From assembly GCF_022201045.2 (NCBI RefSeq), contig NC_068562.1, positions 27,362,501 to 27,426,500 of the forward strand: a stretch of 64,000 bases of DNA. The letters run 5' to 3'. Numbering within the stretch: the stretch's first letter is position 1; each line of letters opens with the position of its first letter. Both the position numbers and the translations under genes were made by a program. Below, one piece after another: positions 24,867-35,845 of this stretch. The stretch comes from Citrus sinensis (Eukaryota; Streptophyta; Magnoliopsida; Sapindales; Rutaceae). A model generated the notes under the pieces. The model searched no databases. It was not told where the DNA came from and was given only the letters and a program-made list of their open reading frames with translations.

Positions 24867-25581
24867 TTAATTTTTATCTCAAAACATTATCCCAAATAAT
24901 ATGACATTTATCAACTAATTGGTGAGATAATACAATCAATTCACTTGGATTTTGTGAAAAAATATCAACTACCCAATTAATGACACATAATTTGGGATCA
25001 GATGTTTGATTAAAAAATTCAGGATATCTATCATTACTCAATTAGAGAAGAGCAGTCCTACACATCTTAAATTATTTATCTCAAAAATTAAATAACATCA
25101 CCCGCTAAATTATTATTATAAACAACCTTCTGTGTGATATCAAAGCTACTCACATTCAGCCAAACACCACCAATCATTTTATTCCAATTACAATTTGATT
25201 ATATATTAAAAAAAAAGGGTGGGGCTATTTGAATCCACTAAACTACTCATTAAACCTACTTTTAAAAATAATTTTTTATGATTGAAATACCCTTAAATTA
25301 AATTACAATTATGGACATTAAAATTTAAGATATAGTAAAAAACTAATTTTTATTTTTTGAACCCATCTTTACATTTAACATAATTTTGTTAAACTCTAAT
25401 TAGATTTTCGTTAAATTCTAATCAACTAAAGGCGTGATTTTTCTTCCAAATAACATATTTTTTTTAATTATGTACATGTGAGTAGATTGAGGATAATAAA
25501 ATTGGTGGTTATATCTTTGTTTGCATCTGACCGTGGGGAACAATCAACGACAATTGGTGTTGTTGAAAAACTTCTCTAAAC

Positions 25582-28500
25582 TAGAGATGACAAAAAACCC
25601 CGGGCTTGGCCCTGCATGTAAAGGGTCCGTCTAGGCCCGCGGGCTTTAGACCCGACCCGCAACGAATGAGCCTAGTAATGAGCTAAAAATTTAAAAGCCC
25701 ACAGTAGATGGCCTTAGATATGGGGTTCATGGGAAAAGAGCTCAGGCTTTATATTTTATCAAAAAAAATTATTTTATATTTTATATTTTATGTATTTTAT
25801 ATATTATATATTTTGTGTATTTGATTATTAGCCTATTATATATTATATAATCAGTTAATCATCTTTAATTTAAGTATTTCTTTATTTGGGAGCGAGGTAG
25901 GGGGACATCAGAATGGGTTGAGGAGCACTTAGATCGGGTTCTTGCTAATAGGGCTTGGTGTAGCTTATTTCCGACAGCCAAGGTTTAGAGTTTGGAGGTG
26001 TCATGCTCCGATCATTTACCCATTTTTCTAGATCCAAAACCATCGACTCCCATTCCTCGGCACAATCTTTTTCGTTTTGAGAATTTGTGGATGAGAGAAC
26101 CAGAGTGTGAGGATATAATTGGTAGGAGCTGGAGCTCTACTGCTGGTTTACCAATTCAGCAGAAGCTCAATGTCTGTGGAGTGGATTTGCTGAAGTGGGG
26201 TGGGAAGTTAGTTCGGGATTTCCGCAATCGTATTGCGGGTTGCAAGAAAAAGATGAACGTGTTACGGGGTATAAGAACCAAGAGGGGCTGGAAGCTTTCA
26301 CTGGAGCCCGAAAACAGTTCAACGAACTACTTCACAGTCACGAAGTTTACTGGAAACAGAGAGCTAAGTTGCTTTGGCTCAAGGAGGGAGATTTGAATTC
26401 CTGATTCTTTCATGCTACAGCCTTAACGAAGAAGAAGAAAAATACTATTGAGAAGCTGCGAAATAACCAGGGTATGTGGGTTTCGAATAGTCTTGAGCTT
26501 GATGATTTAATTGTTGAGCATTTTCAGAAATTATTTTCTTCTGGAGGGTGTTTTTGTGATCCAGTAGTATCTTGCATTGAGCCTAGTGTTACTGTGATGC
26601 ATAATCAATTGTTGTTGGAGCCGTTCACAGCTGTTGATGTTAAGGACGCGTTATTTAGCATGCGTCCGGATAAATCCCCGGGGCCGGATGGCATGAACCC
26701 TGCCTTTTATCAGAAATTTTGGAATTTAATTGGACAAGATGTTACAGATGCGTGTCTACATTTTATTTCAACTCGCACCTTCCCTGATGAACTGAATGAT
26801 GCCTTAATTGTATTAATTCTTAAGAAGCTGCAGCCTGAAACTTTGACAGACATGCGCCTTATTGCATTGTGCAATGTCTTATACGAGATAGTTGCAAAGA
26901 TGCTTGTAAATATAATGAAGCTGGTATTAGACTTGATAATTTCTAAATCTTAGAGTGCATTTGTTCCGGGCAAAGCGATCACTGACAATATCCTCATATC
27001 GGCTGAAATTGTTCATTTTCTAAAAAGAAAGAAGCAAGGAAAAACGGGTACAGTGGCCTTTAAGATTGACATGTCAAAAGCATATGATCGAATTGAATGG
27101 GACTTCCTAAATGCTGTGATGCTGAGGATGGGGTTTGATGAGGGTTAGGTGGATCTTATTATGTTGTGTCTTTCTACGGTGAGTTATAAGGTGCTAAGGA
27201 ATGGGACAGAAGTGGGGTCGATTATCCCAAATAGAAGGCTTCGACAAGGTGACCCGTTATCTCCTTATTTATTTATAATCTGTGCTGAGGAACTTAGTTC
27301 GTTGATCCGTAATCGGGAAAGGGCTGGATTTTTTCATGGGGTTAAAGTGGCTAGGAGTGCACCTAGCATTTCTCACCTATTCTTTGCCGATGATTGTTTA
27401 CTCTTCTTTAAAGCCAATCTAAATGAAGCCAGAATTATAAAGGGTTTGTTGGCTATCTATGGTGCCGCTTCTGGACAGCAGGTGAATTATCAAAAATCAG
27501 CCATATCTTTCAGTGCAAATATGGATGAGGTGTCCAAAGGGTAGGTGTGTGAAGTTCTGAAAGTTTCCGCAACTAGTAACCATGAAACCTATTTGGGGTT
27601 GCCTTCTCAAATTGAAAGAAAGAAGAGTGTCGTTTTTAATTTTATTAAAGATAAGGTGTGGCAATGGCTGCAAGGGTGGAATAAAAAATTTTTAAGTAAG
27701 GCTGAGAAGGAGATAATGCTGAAAACAATAGCCCAAGCTATTCCCAATTATGCCATGAACATTTACTTGTTACCTGTTGATTTGTGTAAGGAGCTGGAAA
27801 TTATGATGAAATCGTTTTGGTGGGGAACTAAGCAAAATGGAGATCGAGGAATTCATTGGCGTCGCTAGGATTCGATGTGTAAACCGAAGTCTTTTGGGGG
27901 TATTAGTTTAAAAAAGATACGCGATTTTAATATTGCTATGTTGGGAAAACAATGCTGGAAGCTCATGAAAAATCTGCAATCTCTGGTGGCAATGATTCTG
28001 AAGGCCAGGTACTATCCTAGATCCGTATTTACTGAGGCAAGTGTGGGATTTAATCCTAGTTATACCTGGCGATCAATAATGGCTGCCTAACATGTCGTAG
28101 TTCAAGGAAGTCGGTTACGAATTGGGAGTGGGCAGCAGGTTCAAATCACCAAGTCTCCGTGGCTTCCCGATGTCGACAATGGCTGTATAACAACTGTTCT
28201 GGATGAGAGCCTCGCAACAGCTACGGTAAATTGTCTTATGGTTCCGGGTCAACGACGATGGGACAATGATTTGGTGGCGGATGTGTTTAATGTCAGGGAT
28301 GCTGAACTTATTTTGCAAGTGCCTCTTAGTGCTAGACATGACAAGGATTGCTGGTTCTGGCTTGCTGATTCTAAGGGTAATTTTACTGTCAGGAGTTGTT
28401 ACAAGTTGTTGAATCCTATTTCTGATGCCCTAAGTAGTAAGGTATAGAAGTGCTTATGGAGATTGGAACTTCCAAGTAAGGTGAAACATTTCATTTGGCG

Positions 28501-29611
28501 TGCTTTAATAAATGTTTTGCCTATGGCCGATAACTTGCTGCCTATGAAGGTTAAGGTTTCCCCTATATGTCCCATTTGTAGTGCAGCTAACGAGTCGGTT
28601 TTACATTGTTTGGTGGAGTGTTTATTTGCTCACTCTTGCTGGCTACTGTCCTCGTTAGGAACTATTAGAAAATGTTCTTCTTTTTTTGCATGGATTAAGC
28701 ACATATTTAGTCACTGCAGTAAAGAAAATTGCCAACTAGCTATGATGGTGTGCTGGAGGCTTTGGATTAATAGAAATGGTAAGGTGTAGAATGGGAATAG
28801 TAGGCGGGCTCAAAATCTGGTGAATGCTGCTGGCTATTATCTCTTTCAATGGCAAGAAGCTAGAAAGAAAAAGTTAACAATTGTTGAGCATGTGCAGTGG
28901 GGTCATGGTTCGGTGTGTTGGATTAAGCCTCCAACGGGCTGGTTAAAGTGTAATGTGGATGCAGGGGTATTTAGCTCGCATGACAACTTCAGCTTTGGAG
29001 GAGTAATAAGAGATTCTGGAGGTGCTTTTGTGGCAGCTAAGTGTCAACGCTTCCCTGGTTCGGTTCATCCCCGCGAGGCAGAAGCTTTGGTTGTTCGTGA
29101 AGCTCTTAGCTGGCTGAAAATTCTGCAGCTCTCTAAAGTTATTCTTGAAATAGATTGTTTGAATGTGTACTCAGCTTTAATTACTCAAACTCCTAGCCCT
29201 AATGGTTTTGGTTTAATTATTGAGGACAGTCAAGAATTATTAAACTAGATGGAGAAGTAAGATTCTCTTTTGTTTGACGATCTACGAACATTGCTGCCCA
29301 TACAATAGCTAGGGTGGGGGGTTCTATGTCAGGTCCTGGAGAGTGGAGGTTTGTTCCATCTCCGTGGTTATGTCCGATGTTGACAATATCTTAAGATTAA
29401 TGAAATTTTCATTCATCAAAAAAAAAAGTGTTTCTTTATTTGTTTCCTATTTTAAACTCTATTAAAAATTCATTTTAAAAAATTTATCTAATCTCAAGCC
29501 CAACCCGTCTAAGTATGGAAGGGCTTTTGGAGGACTTGAGTTTGTTGTTAATAATTTGGAGCTGGGCTTGGCCTTGAAAAAGCTTGGCCCAAGCCCTTAA
29601 ATCCATCCCTA
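25582..29611. mobile_element. hAT-type non-autonomous element split by an L1 LINE
   Basis: Ends TAGAGATGACAAAAA (left) and, on the other strand at the right, TAGGGATGGATTTAAG. An 8-bp target duplication with one mismatch flanks it: CTCTAAAC at 25574-25581 and CTCTACAC at 29612-29619. Subterminal sequence is rich in GGGCTTGGCCC/GGCCCGCGGGC-type motifs. Without the LINE and its target duplication the element is under 500 bp. Confidence 0.75.
25889..29426 (+). mobile_element. 5'-truncated L1-type LINE (endonuclease end, RT, RNase H), defective
   Basis: 3.54 kb ending in an A-run after TTCATTCATC and flanked by a 16-bp target duplication with one mismatch (AGTATTTCTTTATTTG 25873-25888; AGTGTTTCTTTATTTG 29427-29442). 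The 5' end cuts into the APE endonuclease (the SDHLPIFL motif remains near 26010). The reverse transcriptase spans about 26650-27600, with RPDKSPGPDG, RQGDPLSPYLF and FADD (27383-27394). The zinc-knuckle-like connecting region follows (PICPICSAANESVLHC, near 28560), and an RNase H domain sits at about 28930-29250. In-frame stops at about 25986, 26401, 26951, 27147, 27542, 27867, 28088 and 28787 disable it. It is inserted in the hAT element above. Confidence 0.9.
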
Positions 29612-29766
29612 CTCTACACCACTTCTATGCGCTTCAGCCCCTGTTGCCATCAAAAGTTGGAATGAAATATTTACAAAGTTCCATAGGTAAAAACGGTTGA
29701 GAATTACCACTCATAATTTTCTTGACAACCAAACAAGGGATTTGATCGATGAAGAAACATGGAAAC

Positions 29767-29983
29767 ATGCTTATCGATTTCCCTATGAAGTTTCTCATGC
29801 CATCTTCATTTGAAAATATCAAAGAAATTGCTTTCAAAACCATGCCCTCTGCTTCAAAGATTGAGATCAAGCAAGTTCCAGAGTCATTGTATGGTCCCCA
29901 AATTGAGAAGGTATGAACGCTAAATATGCAAGGGAAGAAGATAAAAAGAGGAGGAAGAAGCCAATATCTTTGCCTTTGACATG
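29767..29983 (+). pseudogene. Fragment of a mitochondrial ribosomal protein L23 gene
   Basis: Translation from 29767 gives a stretch that matches my memory of plant mitochondrial uL23 (KFLMPSSFENIKEIAFKT, then SASKIEIKQVPESLYG and QIEKV). The codon expected to be Arg is TGA at 29914-29916, and the frame then resumes TLNMQGKKIKRGG before similarity stops. The N-terminus and the C-terminal half are missing. It lies in the right arm of the outer TIR element, outside the hAT and LINE. It cannot make a functional protein. The minus-strand open frame over the same bases is a shadow. Confidence 0.6.
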
Positions 29984-30244
29984 TCTTTTTCAAAACCTAA
30001 GGGATCTTGAATAAATGAAAATTTAAGGTACATAAAATGTTAGATATTTGTTAAGAGTTCATAAATGAATTTAATGGGTTTAATAAATAAAAACACTATT
30101 ATTATAAAAATTGGATTTAATAAGGGTATATTGGATATTTAAGTGGGCTTATGAGTAAAATTTAAAATTTTAAAATTTAATTTTGAATTTATTTAGTAAA
30201 TGTATTTAGTGAGTAGTTTAGTGGATTTAAATATCCTAGCCTTA

Positions 30245-30463
30245 TAGCATGTGTTCAACTAGAGCACATGTATAGAGAGACAAATTGTGCTGCTGATTTT
30301 CTTGCTTCTTATAGCTTAAATTCTCCTATAGGATTGCATGTTCTTCTTTCTCCTCCTCTTGAAATTGTTGGCTTACTTTGTAAGGATGCTTATGGGATTG
30401 CACACTCCCAATTAGTGTTGCCTTAGCTCCTAGTGAGCCCATTTATAATAATAATAAAAAAAT
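30245..30463 (+). mobile_element. 3' tail of a second LINE, 5'-truncated
   Basis: 219 bp translating in one frame as the last part of an L1 RNase H region (NCAADFLASYSL, then a stop after HSQLVLP) and ending in an AATAATAATAAAAAAA tail. It is bounded by a perfect 13-bp duplication TATCCTAGCCTTA (30232-30244 and 30464-30476). The duplication is made of the right terminus of the outer TIR element, so this is the later insertion. Confidence 0.8.
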
Positions 30464-30485
30464 TATCCTAGCCTTAAAAAAAAAA

Positions 30486-31071
30486 GTGGGGTTATTTGAA
30501 CCTACCAATTTCCTTTCTACACTCTTTTTCTAATTAAAAATTTTGTTATTTAAATATTTTTAATAAAATTACTTAATTAACCCCTTTTTTCTCTTTCGCA
30601 TCTAATTTCACAAATTCTCATCAATTCATTCAAATATACTGTTTTAGATGCAAATAGATGCAAATAATTGACATCACAAACTAAGAGGAGCAAAACCTAT
30701 TATATAAAATTGAACATCAACAAATTTTTACCAGTCATAAAAGTTAATAAATAACAAGAAATTAATTTTCACTAAACACAAAAGTTGATGAATATAAAAA
30801 AAAAATCTTATATATAAGAAGCATGAAATTGAGATCATGATCTACTTAGAAAGACCAAAAAAATAAATTTAAAATAGAGTAAAATTGAGTGTTTAGTTCA
30901 CAAAATGTGAGAATAGAGGGAAAATCTAAAATTATAAAGTAGAGAGAGAGAGAGAGAGGTTAGAAGGGGTAACTCTGAAATCTTCAAATTTTAAGTCTAA
31001 TAATGAATTTATTTTTAAAATAGGTGTGCAGAGGAATTTGGTGGGTTTAAATATCCCTACCCTTAAAAAAG
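30486..31071. mobile_element. MITE with long imperfect terminal inverted repeats
   Basis: Left end GTGGGGTTATTTGAACCTACCAATTTCCTTTCTACAC. The right end on the other strand reads GGTAGGGATATTTAAACCCACCAAATTCCTCTGCACAC. About 590 bp, no coding content; it contains a GA microsatellite at about 30942-30958. The ends resemble those of the element at 25217-30244, so the two may share a family. Confidence 0.65.
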
Positions 31072-31611
31072 TCATAAAATTAATTATGCTTAAAAATTTA
31101 CCAATTAACTCATAAGACAATTACCCTATGATTGTCTTCACATTCAAACTAGGAATCAATCATTCACTTATGTATCTCAAGTGCCAACACTCTACAAGCC
31201 AGCATGTACACATGAAAAAGAAATGCAATTTCCATCAATAAGATCACAGTAAATGGATATAACAAACCATATCACTGCACATTTTAAATGCAAAACTATC
31301 TCATAAGATTGAAGATTCCCTATTCAAGACTTTAGATACATGCCCAAGACAAACATTACCAAACAATTCAGTCAAGGCTTTAGTAGTTATGAAGTCACAA
31401 TGATCCAAGGCACCAGTACTTTAAAGAAATCCCTAAAACTTCTCTATCATCTTAAGGACTGGTTTGTACATAGACAGCTGTAATGAAGACTGGACAGAAA
31501 TAGTTATGCAATGAAGGAAAAAAAAATAACAAAATTAAAAATTAAACACACATATAAACGTAGATAACAAGTGATTAAAAGGTTGAAGGTACATTAGATG
31601 AGAAGAAAAGC

Positions 31612-34062
31612 TTACCCCATTCTAATTACATTCCACAAGAAAAGCTCTCTGTTCTCAAATTTCCGCAGCCTTTCTCTCAGCTCGAAACGGGGCCACCATA
31701 ACTCCAGTTTGGTTAAGCTCTTTACGCGCCAGAGGTCTTCAGGAAGCCTTTTCAAGTGAGCACAAGGGTTGATTATTAAGCTTTCAAGTTTTGGAATAGC
31801 TTCAAACTCCACAATCCACTCCTCTATAGCCAGAACATTGACTTTAGATGCAAAACCTTAAGGCTTGGAAAACAACCAAATCTGCAAATAAGCTTTCTGC
31901 CAATAAATGAGTTCTTCTTCAGCTTGAGGACTTGAAGATGTAGTAGTTTTTTCGGTTTTGGCATCGGATCATCCCTCAGTTCAGTATTAGCTAAGCTCAG
32001 TTCAATGAGGCTGGGAGGAAATTGATATTCAGGCAGGACAATTGATGAGAGCTGTGACGGTATCTTGAGTTCATTCACCAACTTTAGTGATTCAAGGAGT
32101 TCAAATTCCTAAGAACTCAAATTTTCATGCCCTCGAAGAGTTCAAACACTAGGTAGCCTCCCCAGTATATCCCGAGTACAACTGCTGGGGTGTAAGACTG
32201 AAATGAAATTGAGATTCTCTAAAGAGGTACAAAATTTTCCTGGATGTGCAGGCAGAGTGATTGTACGAAAATTTAGATGCCGGAGTTCGTGCATCTTCCC
32301 AATGCTATCTGGTGTACAACGTACGTAGCTAGATGGCATATCTATTGTATAAAGGTTGAGAAGGTTGCAAAGTGATGCAGGCAGGTGCTTGAGATATGGG
32401 ATATTCAATTTTAAGTACTTGAGAAGAAGCAAGAGATTTATTCCAGCAGGATATTCCTCGAGAACTATTGTTCCTAAATCTAGTAATCTCAGGAATTTGA
32501 ACCATTTGCAAATTGCATTGCAATATTCAAGGGAAAACAGATATTCTCTTTCCAAGGTGAGGTGCAAAAACGAACGGAGGTATGTGTCAAAATGCTTCCA
32601 ACAATCAAAATTAGTCACAGTTCCAAAAATTGAAAGCCGTTTAAATTTTCTAATGATCTATCCGCTCGAAGTTCACGAGGGACCACATAGATAAATTCTA
32701 CAAACTGAGCAACTGATGCCAACATACCCTGTGTAATTATAGGAATGTAGCATGTTTTAATTTTACCTCCAGCTCTTCTCTTCTTTACTTTAATAATACC
32801 TCTACTGATTACATGTTCTAAGTACTCAGCAGTTTTCTCGCTGTTTCTGGAATGAAACCCTCAGCTATCCACAGCTGATTCAATTGCCTTGTGGAGATTT
32901 CAAAGCCTTCACGACAGGCAGACAGATAAAGGCAGCATAATTTCAAGCGTTGAGGTAGCTGTGCGATAGAGAAGAGTGGAGACCGTTTTCGTATAAGCCA
33001 TGTGAGCTTCATATTTTCTGCTAATGACTCGCTTCCATAGTATAAGCAGACCAAAGGCCTTTCTTGGTATGTAGCTCTCAGGGGTGTAGCAGGCACTGAA
33101 TCAAGATTAATCATATCTTCGTTTTCCAATATACACAAGTTAAAGATTTCATCATCAAACAGAATTACCAAAACTCTGCTTCCGTTCTGATGATCTGGAA
33201 GTGCTTCTCCAAGATAATCCCACACATCATTTGTAAAGACATCGTAAAGCACAATTAAATACCTCTTGTTTTTTAGGTAATCATGCAGTGCAGTTTTCCT
33301 TTTTTCAAAATCTTTGTACAGAATTTCCCTGAATGCAGATTGGGGCATCACATACTTCAATATGTTATCCAACATTGTGCCAGGATCGGTATCAAAAGAC
33401 ACCCATGCATGAACAATCAAAATAACTTTTCACATAATTACTGTTGTAAGCCTCTAAAGCAAAATCAGTACTGCCGAACCCACAGGCCACAGCTATCAAT
33501 AATTGCAACTACAGAAAGCTGAAGTGGTCCCTCGATCAATTGATCTAACAACTCCACCATTGCATCATCCTGTAAACTCATCATGTTGTCCCTCTGAAGA
33601 TGTAGCAAACACATAATTTTCAGCTCTCCCATCCATAGACTGAAATCGATATTGTAGCGGGGTTGAACTTGGTGCAACTGTTGTTTAATATCAGTGAATT
33701 TACTTTCAAGTCCTACAAGAGCATCACACAGCTCCTTGGAACAGCCTTGATCACCATTTTGCTGTATGTTGCTCATAATGAACGTGCAAATGACTTTCTC
33801 AGATTCACGGACCAAGTAATTGGTTTCCTTCAGGATGCGCTCAAGATTTTGATATGCTAACGTCATTGTCTGCATCAATCTGAAGAAGAAGCCTAGGCAG
33901 GTCGACTTTATAATCCGCTTCCAAAGAATGAGAAATGGATTCAATTCCAGTTTGAAGGTTGTGAATATGTTCCTTTGCAGCAACCGGCAATGGCAACATT
34001 CCTTCTTCACCTGCTAATAGCCTTTTCAACCTCTCTGAAAATAATCCGATGTGCAAATCCAT
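31612..34062 (-). pseudogene. NLR-like copy A, broken
   Basis: Follows copy B closely from the start codon (MDLHIGLFSERLK at 34062) to the last leucine-rich repeats. Defects seen by comparison with B: a frameshift near 33850 after about 70 codons; a 7-nt insertion near 33489-33495, exactly at the P-loop, so that IIDSCG runs into LWVRQY and stops; a shifted C-terminus of the NB domain near 32820-32850; further shifts at about 32120, 31820 and 31640. The pieces with recognisable sequence are 34062-33841, 34010-33465, 33420-32818, 32618-32142, 32081-31824 and 31812-31612. It keeps the kinase-2-like LIVLYDVF and RNBS-D-like LKLCCLYLS. Not expected to make a full protein. Confidence 0.85.
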
Positions 34063-34639
34063 GTCTCCCTCTCAACTACTAAAACTAGGACAATATCAGC
34101 CAGAAGCAGGGGAATCAAACAAAGTACATCAAAAAACAACACAGTTGCTGTGCATATATTAGTTCATTTGTTCAGCAATAATTTTAAGTATAAAGCAAAC
34201 CAAGAGGCAGGATTTAATTAATGTATAAAATAAACAAGCCATTTATTCCAGGAAATTATTTTAAAACAAGATTATGCTTTTACTTAATAATCATATTGAG
34301 ATCCCTCATGAAGCTAAAGCGGGGGATAGTCAAGAACTCGCATCCAATATTAATTCATAAGATAAAACTATGAAAAAAATGATTAATTATTCAGAGAACT
34401 AATTAATTATAAGATTAAAAACTTGTTAGCAAATAAATATATTTGATTTTTTTAGATCAGTACATGAAAATTAACTGTTTAGGAAGCTATATTTGTTTAT
34501 TTAATTATTTTTTATTTTATATATTATCGGATAATATATAATATAATATTAATGTAACTATATTTTAACTTATTTATTTATTAGTAAATACTAATGCCAT
34601 ATTTACAAGTTTTATTTTGTAAGCAAATAAATTTTTTTA

Positions 34640-34823
34640 TTTTTTTTGCGGATTCATGGATTTTTACGAATTTACAGAAGTGGATCCATATCCAATCCAC
34701 CAATTGGATTATCAAATTTTTATTCCAATCTAATTCATCAATCCACATATTGGATTTTTATGGATCGAATTTCTATAGATCTGACAGATTGAGCGGATCA
34801 GATTGCATTATAAACACCCCTAG
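34640..34823. mobile_element. hAT-type element end, solitary
   Basis: Contains repeated GGATCCATATCCAATCC-like motifs and ends AAACACCCCTA, the usual right terminus of the hAT-type elements in this window. No matching left end or target duplication was found, so it is a remnant. Confidence 0.45.
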
Positions 34824-35702
34824 ATTTGGTGCTATGAATGTATGAAAAGAAACAAAGAGGAAGCTTTGAGGGTATGTTTAGAATTTTAGGAGTGTACATA
34901 GTAAAAGTTAATTATTTTAAATAGAATGAATGAATGTCCTAAATAAATGAGCGTTTAGAGTATTTTTTAGAATGTAAATAGTCCCATCCTAAATTAAAAT
35001 GGATGATTTTATTTATTAAAAAAAGGATCAATTGGTCTAGTTCACTCCTACAATTCCATTAAGAAGATTAACTGATTTGACTAAAATGTTTGCCTATAAT
35101 TTGAATGTGCAACAATTAATAAAGCTATATTATCTTAATTTTGATACAAATACTCTTTTACAAAATATTAATAACTTTTTAGTTGAATTGGTATTGATAC
35201 CTCTTCTCTTTATTGATAAAGTAGAGTGTTAAGTCTCCATATGATTATCCAAATAAAAATTTACGAATTAACTCATAAGAAAATTACTTTGTGATTGTCT
35301 TCACATTCAAAATGCTAAGAATCAATAATTCAATGTCATGGAAAATGTTAACGCTCCACCAATCAGCATGACCACATGAAAAGAAATGCAATTCAAGTCA
35401 ATAAGCTCATATTAAATGGATATAACAAACCATTTCATTGCACATTCTAAATGCAACAACATTACATGAGACCGAACCGAACATTCCCCGTTCAAGACTT
35501 TAGATACAATGAAGAATACATGTCCAAGACAATCATTACCAAACCATTCAGTCAAGGCTTCAGTAGTTATGAAATCACAAACAACAAGCGAACGTTAATT
35601 AGGCATAAATATACATGCGAGTCCAATACTAGAAAACTCATTGGAAACAATAATCCAAGGCACCAGTACTTCAAAGAAATCCCTTTCCCCAGCATCGTAA
35701 GG

Positions 35703-35836
35703 CTGCAATGATGATTGAACAGAAATAGTTGCGCGATGAAGAAAAGATTATTAAAAAAAAAAAACACATATATGAACTTAAATAACAAGTGATTAATTAA
35801 AGGTTGAATGTATATTAGATGAGAAGAAAAGCTTAC
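35703..35836 (-). other. Putative intron in the 3' UTR of NLR copy B
   Basis: On the minus strand a consensus donor (GG/GTAAGC) lies just after the stop codon, and a CATTGCAG acceptor is 134 nt on. Equivalent donor and acceptor sites are visible downstream of copies A, C and D (about 31610/31490, 42000/41877, 46552/46442), which suggests one ancestral transcript structure. Intron use is inferred from sequence only. Confidence 0.5.
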
Positions 35837-35845
35837 CCGTACTAA

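Larger units (their letters stand above)
22905..25216. other. AT-rich intergenic region with two related MITE copies
   Basis: The first ~400 bp are the upstream region of the small gene; parts of it (TTATTGGAAGCAA..., GATACAACGTAATATAATA) reappear near 45.2-45.3 kb. Two copies of a MITE family lie at 23331-23602 and 24651-24866. I see no protein-coding gene; frames at 24122-24319 and 24263-24496 oppose each other and carry no domain that I recognise. Confidence 0.45.
25217..30244. mobile_element. Outer TIR element (MULE/MITE-like) filled by nested insertions
   Basis: The left end GGGTGGGGCTATTTGAATCCACTAAACTACTCATTAAA is mirrored at about 30208-30244, which on the other strand reads TAAGGCTAGGATATTTAAATCCACTAAACTACTCACTAAA. 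The arms enclose AT-rich flanks, the hAT element at 25582-29611 and, on the right arm, a mitochondrial RPL23 gene fragment. A smaller element with similar ends sits at 30486-31071. No transposase is visible. The superfamily is uncertain; I could not define a target duplication. Confidence 0.55.

Noticed and set aside
29634..29993. 119-codon minus-strand frame
   Set aside because: It is antisense to the mitochondrial RPL23-like fragment and the translation has no family features.
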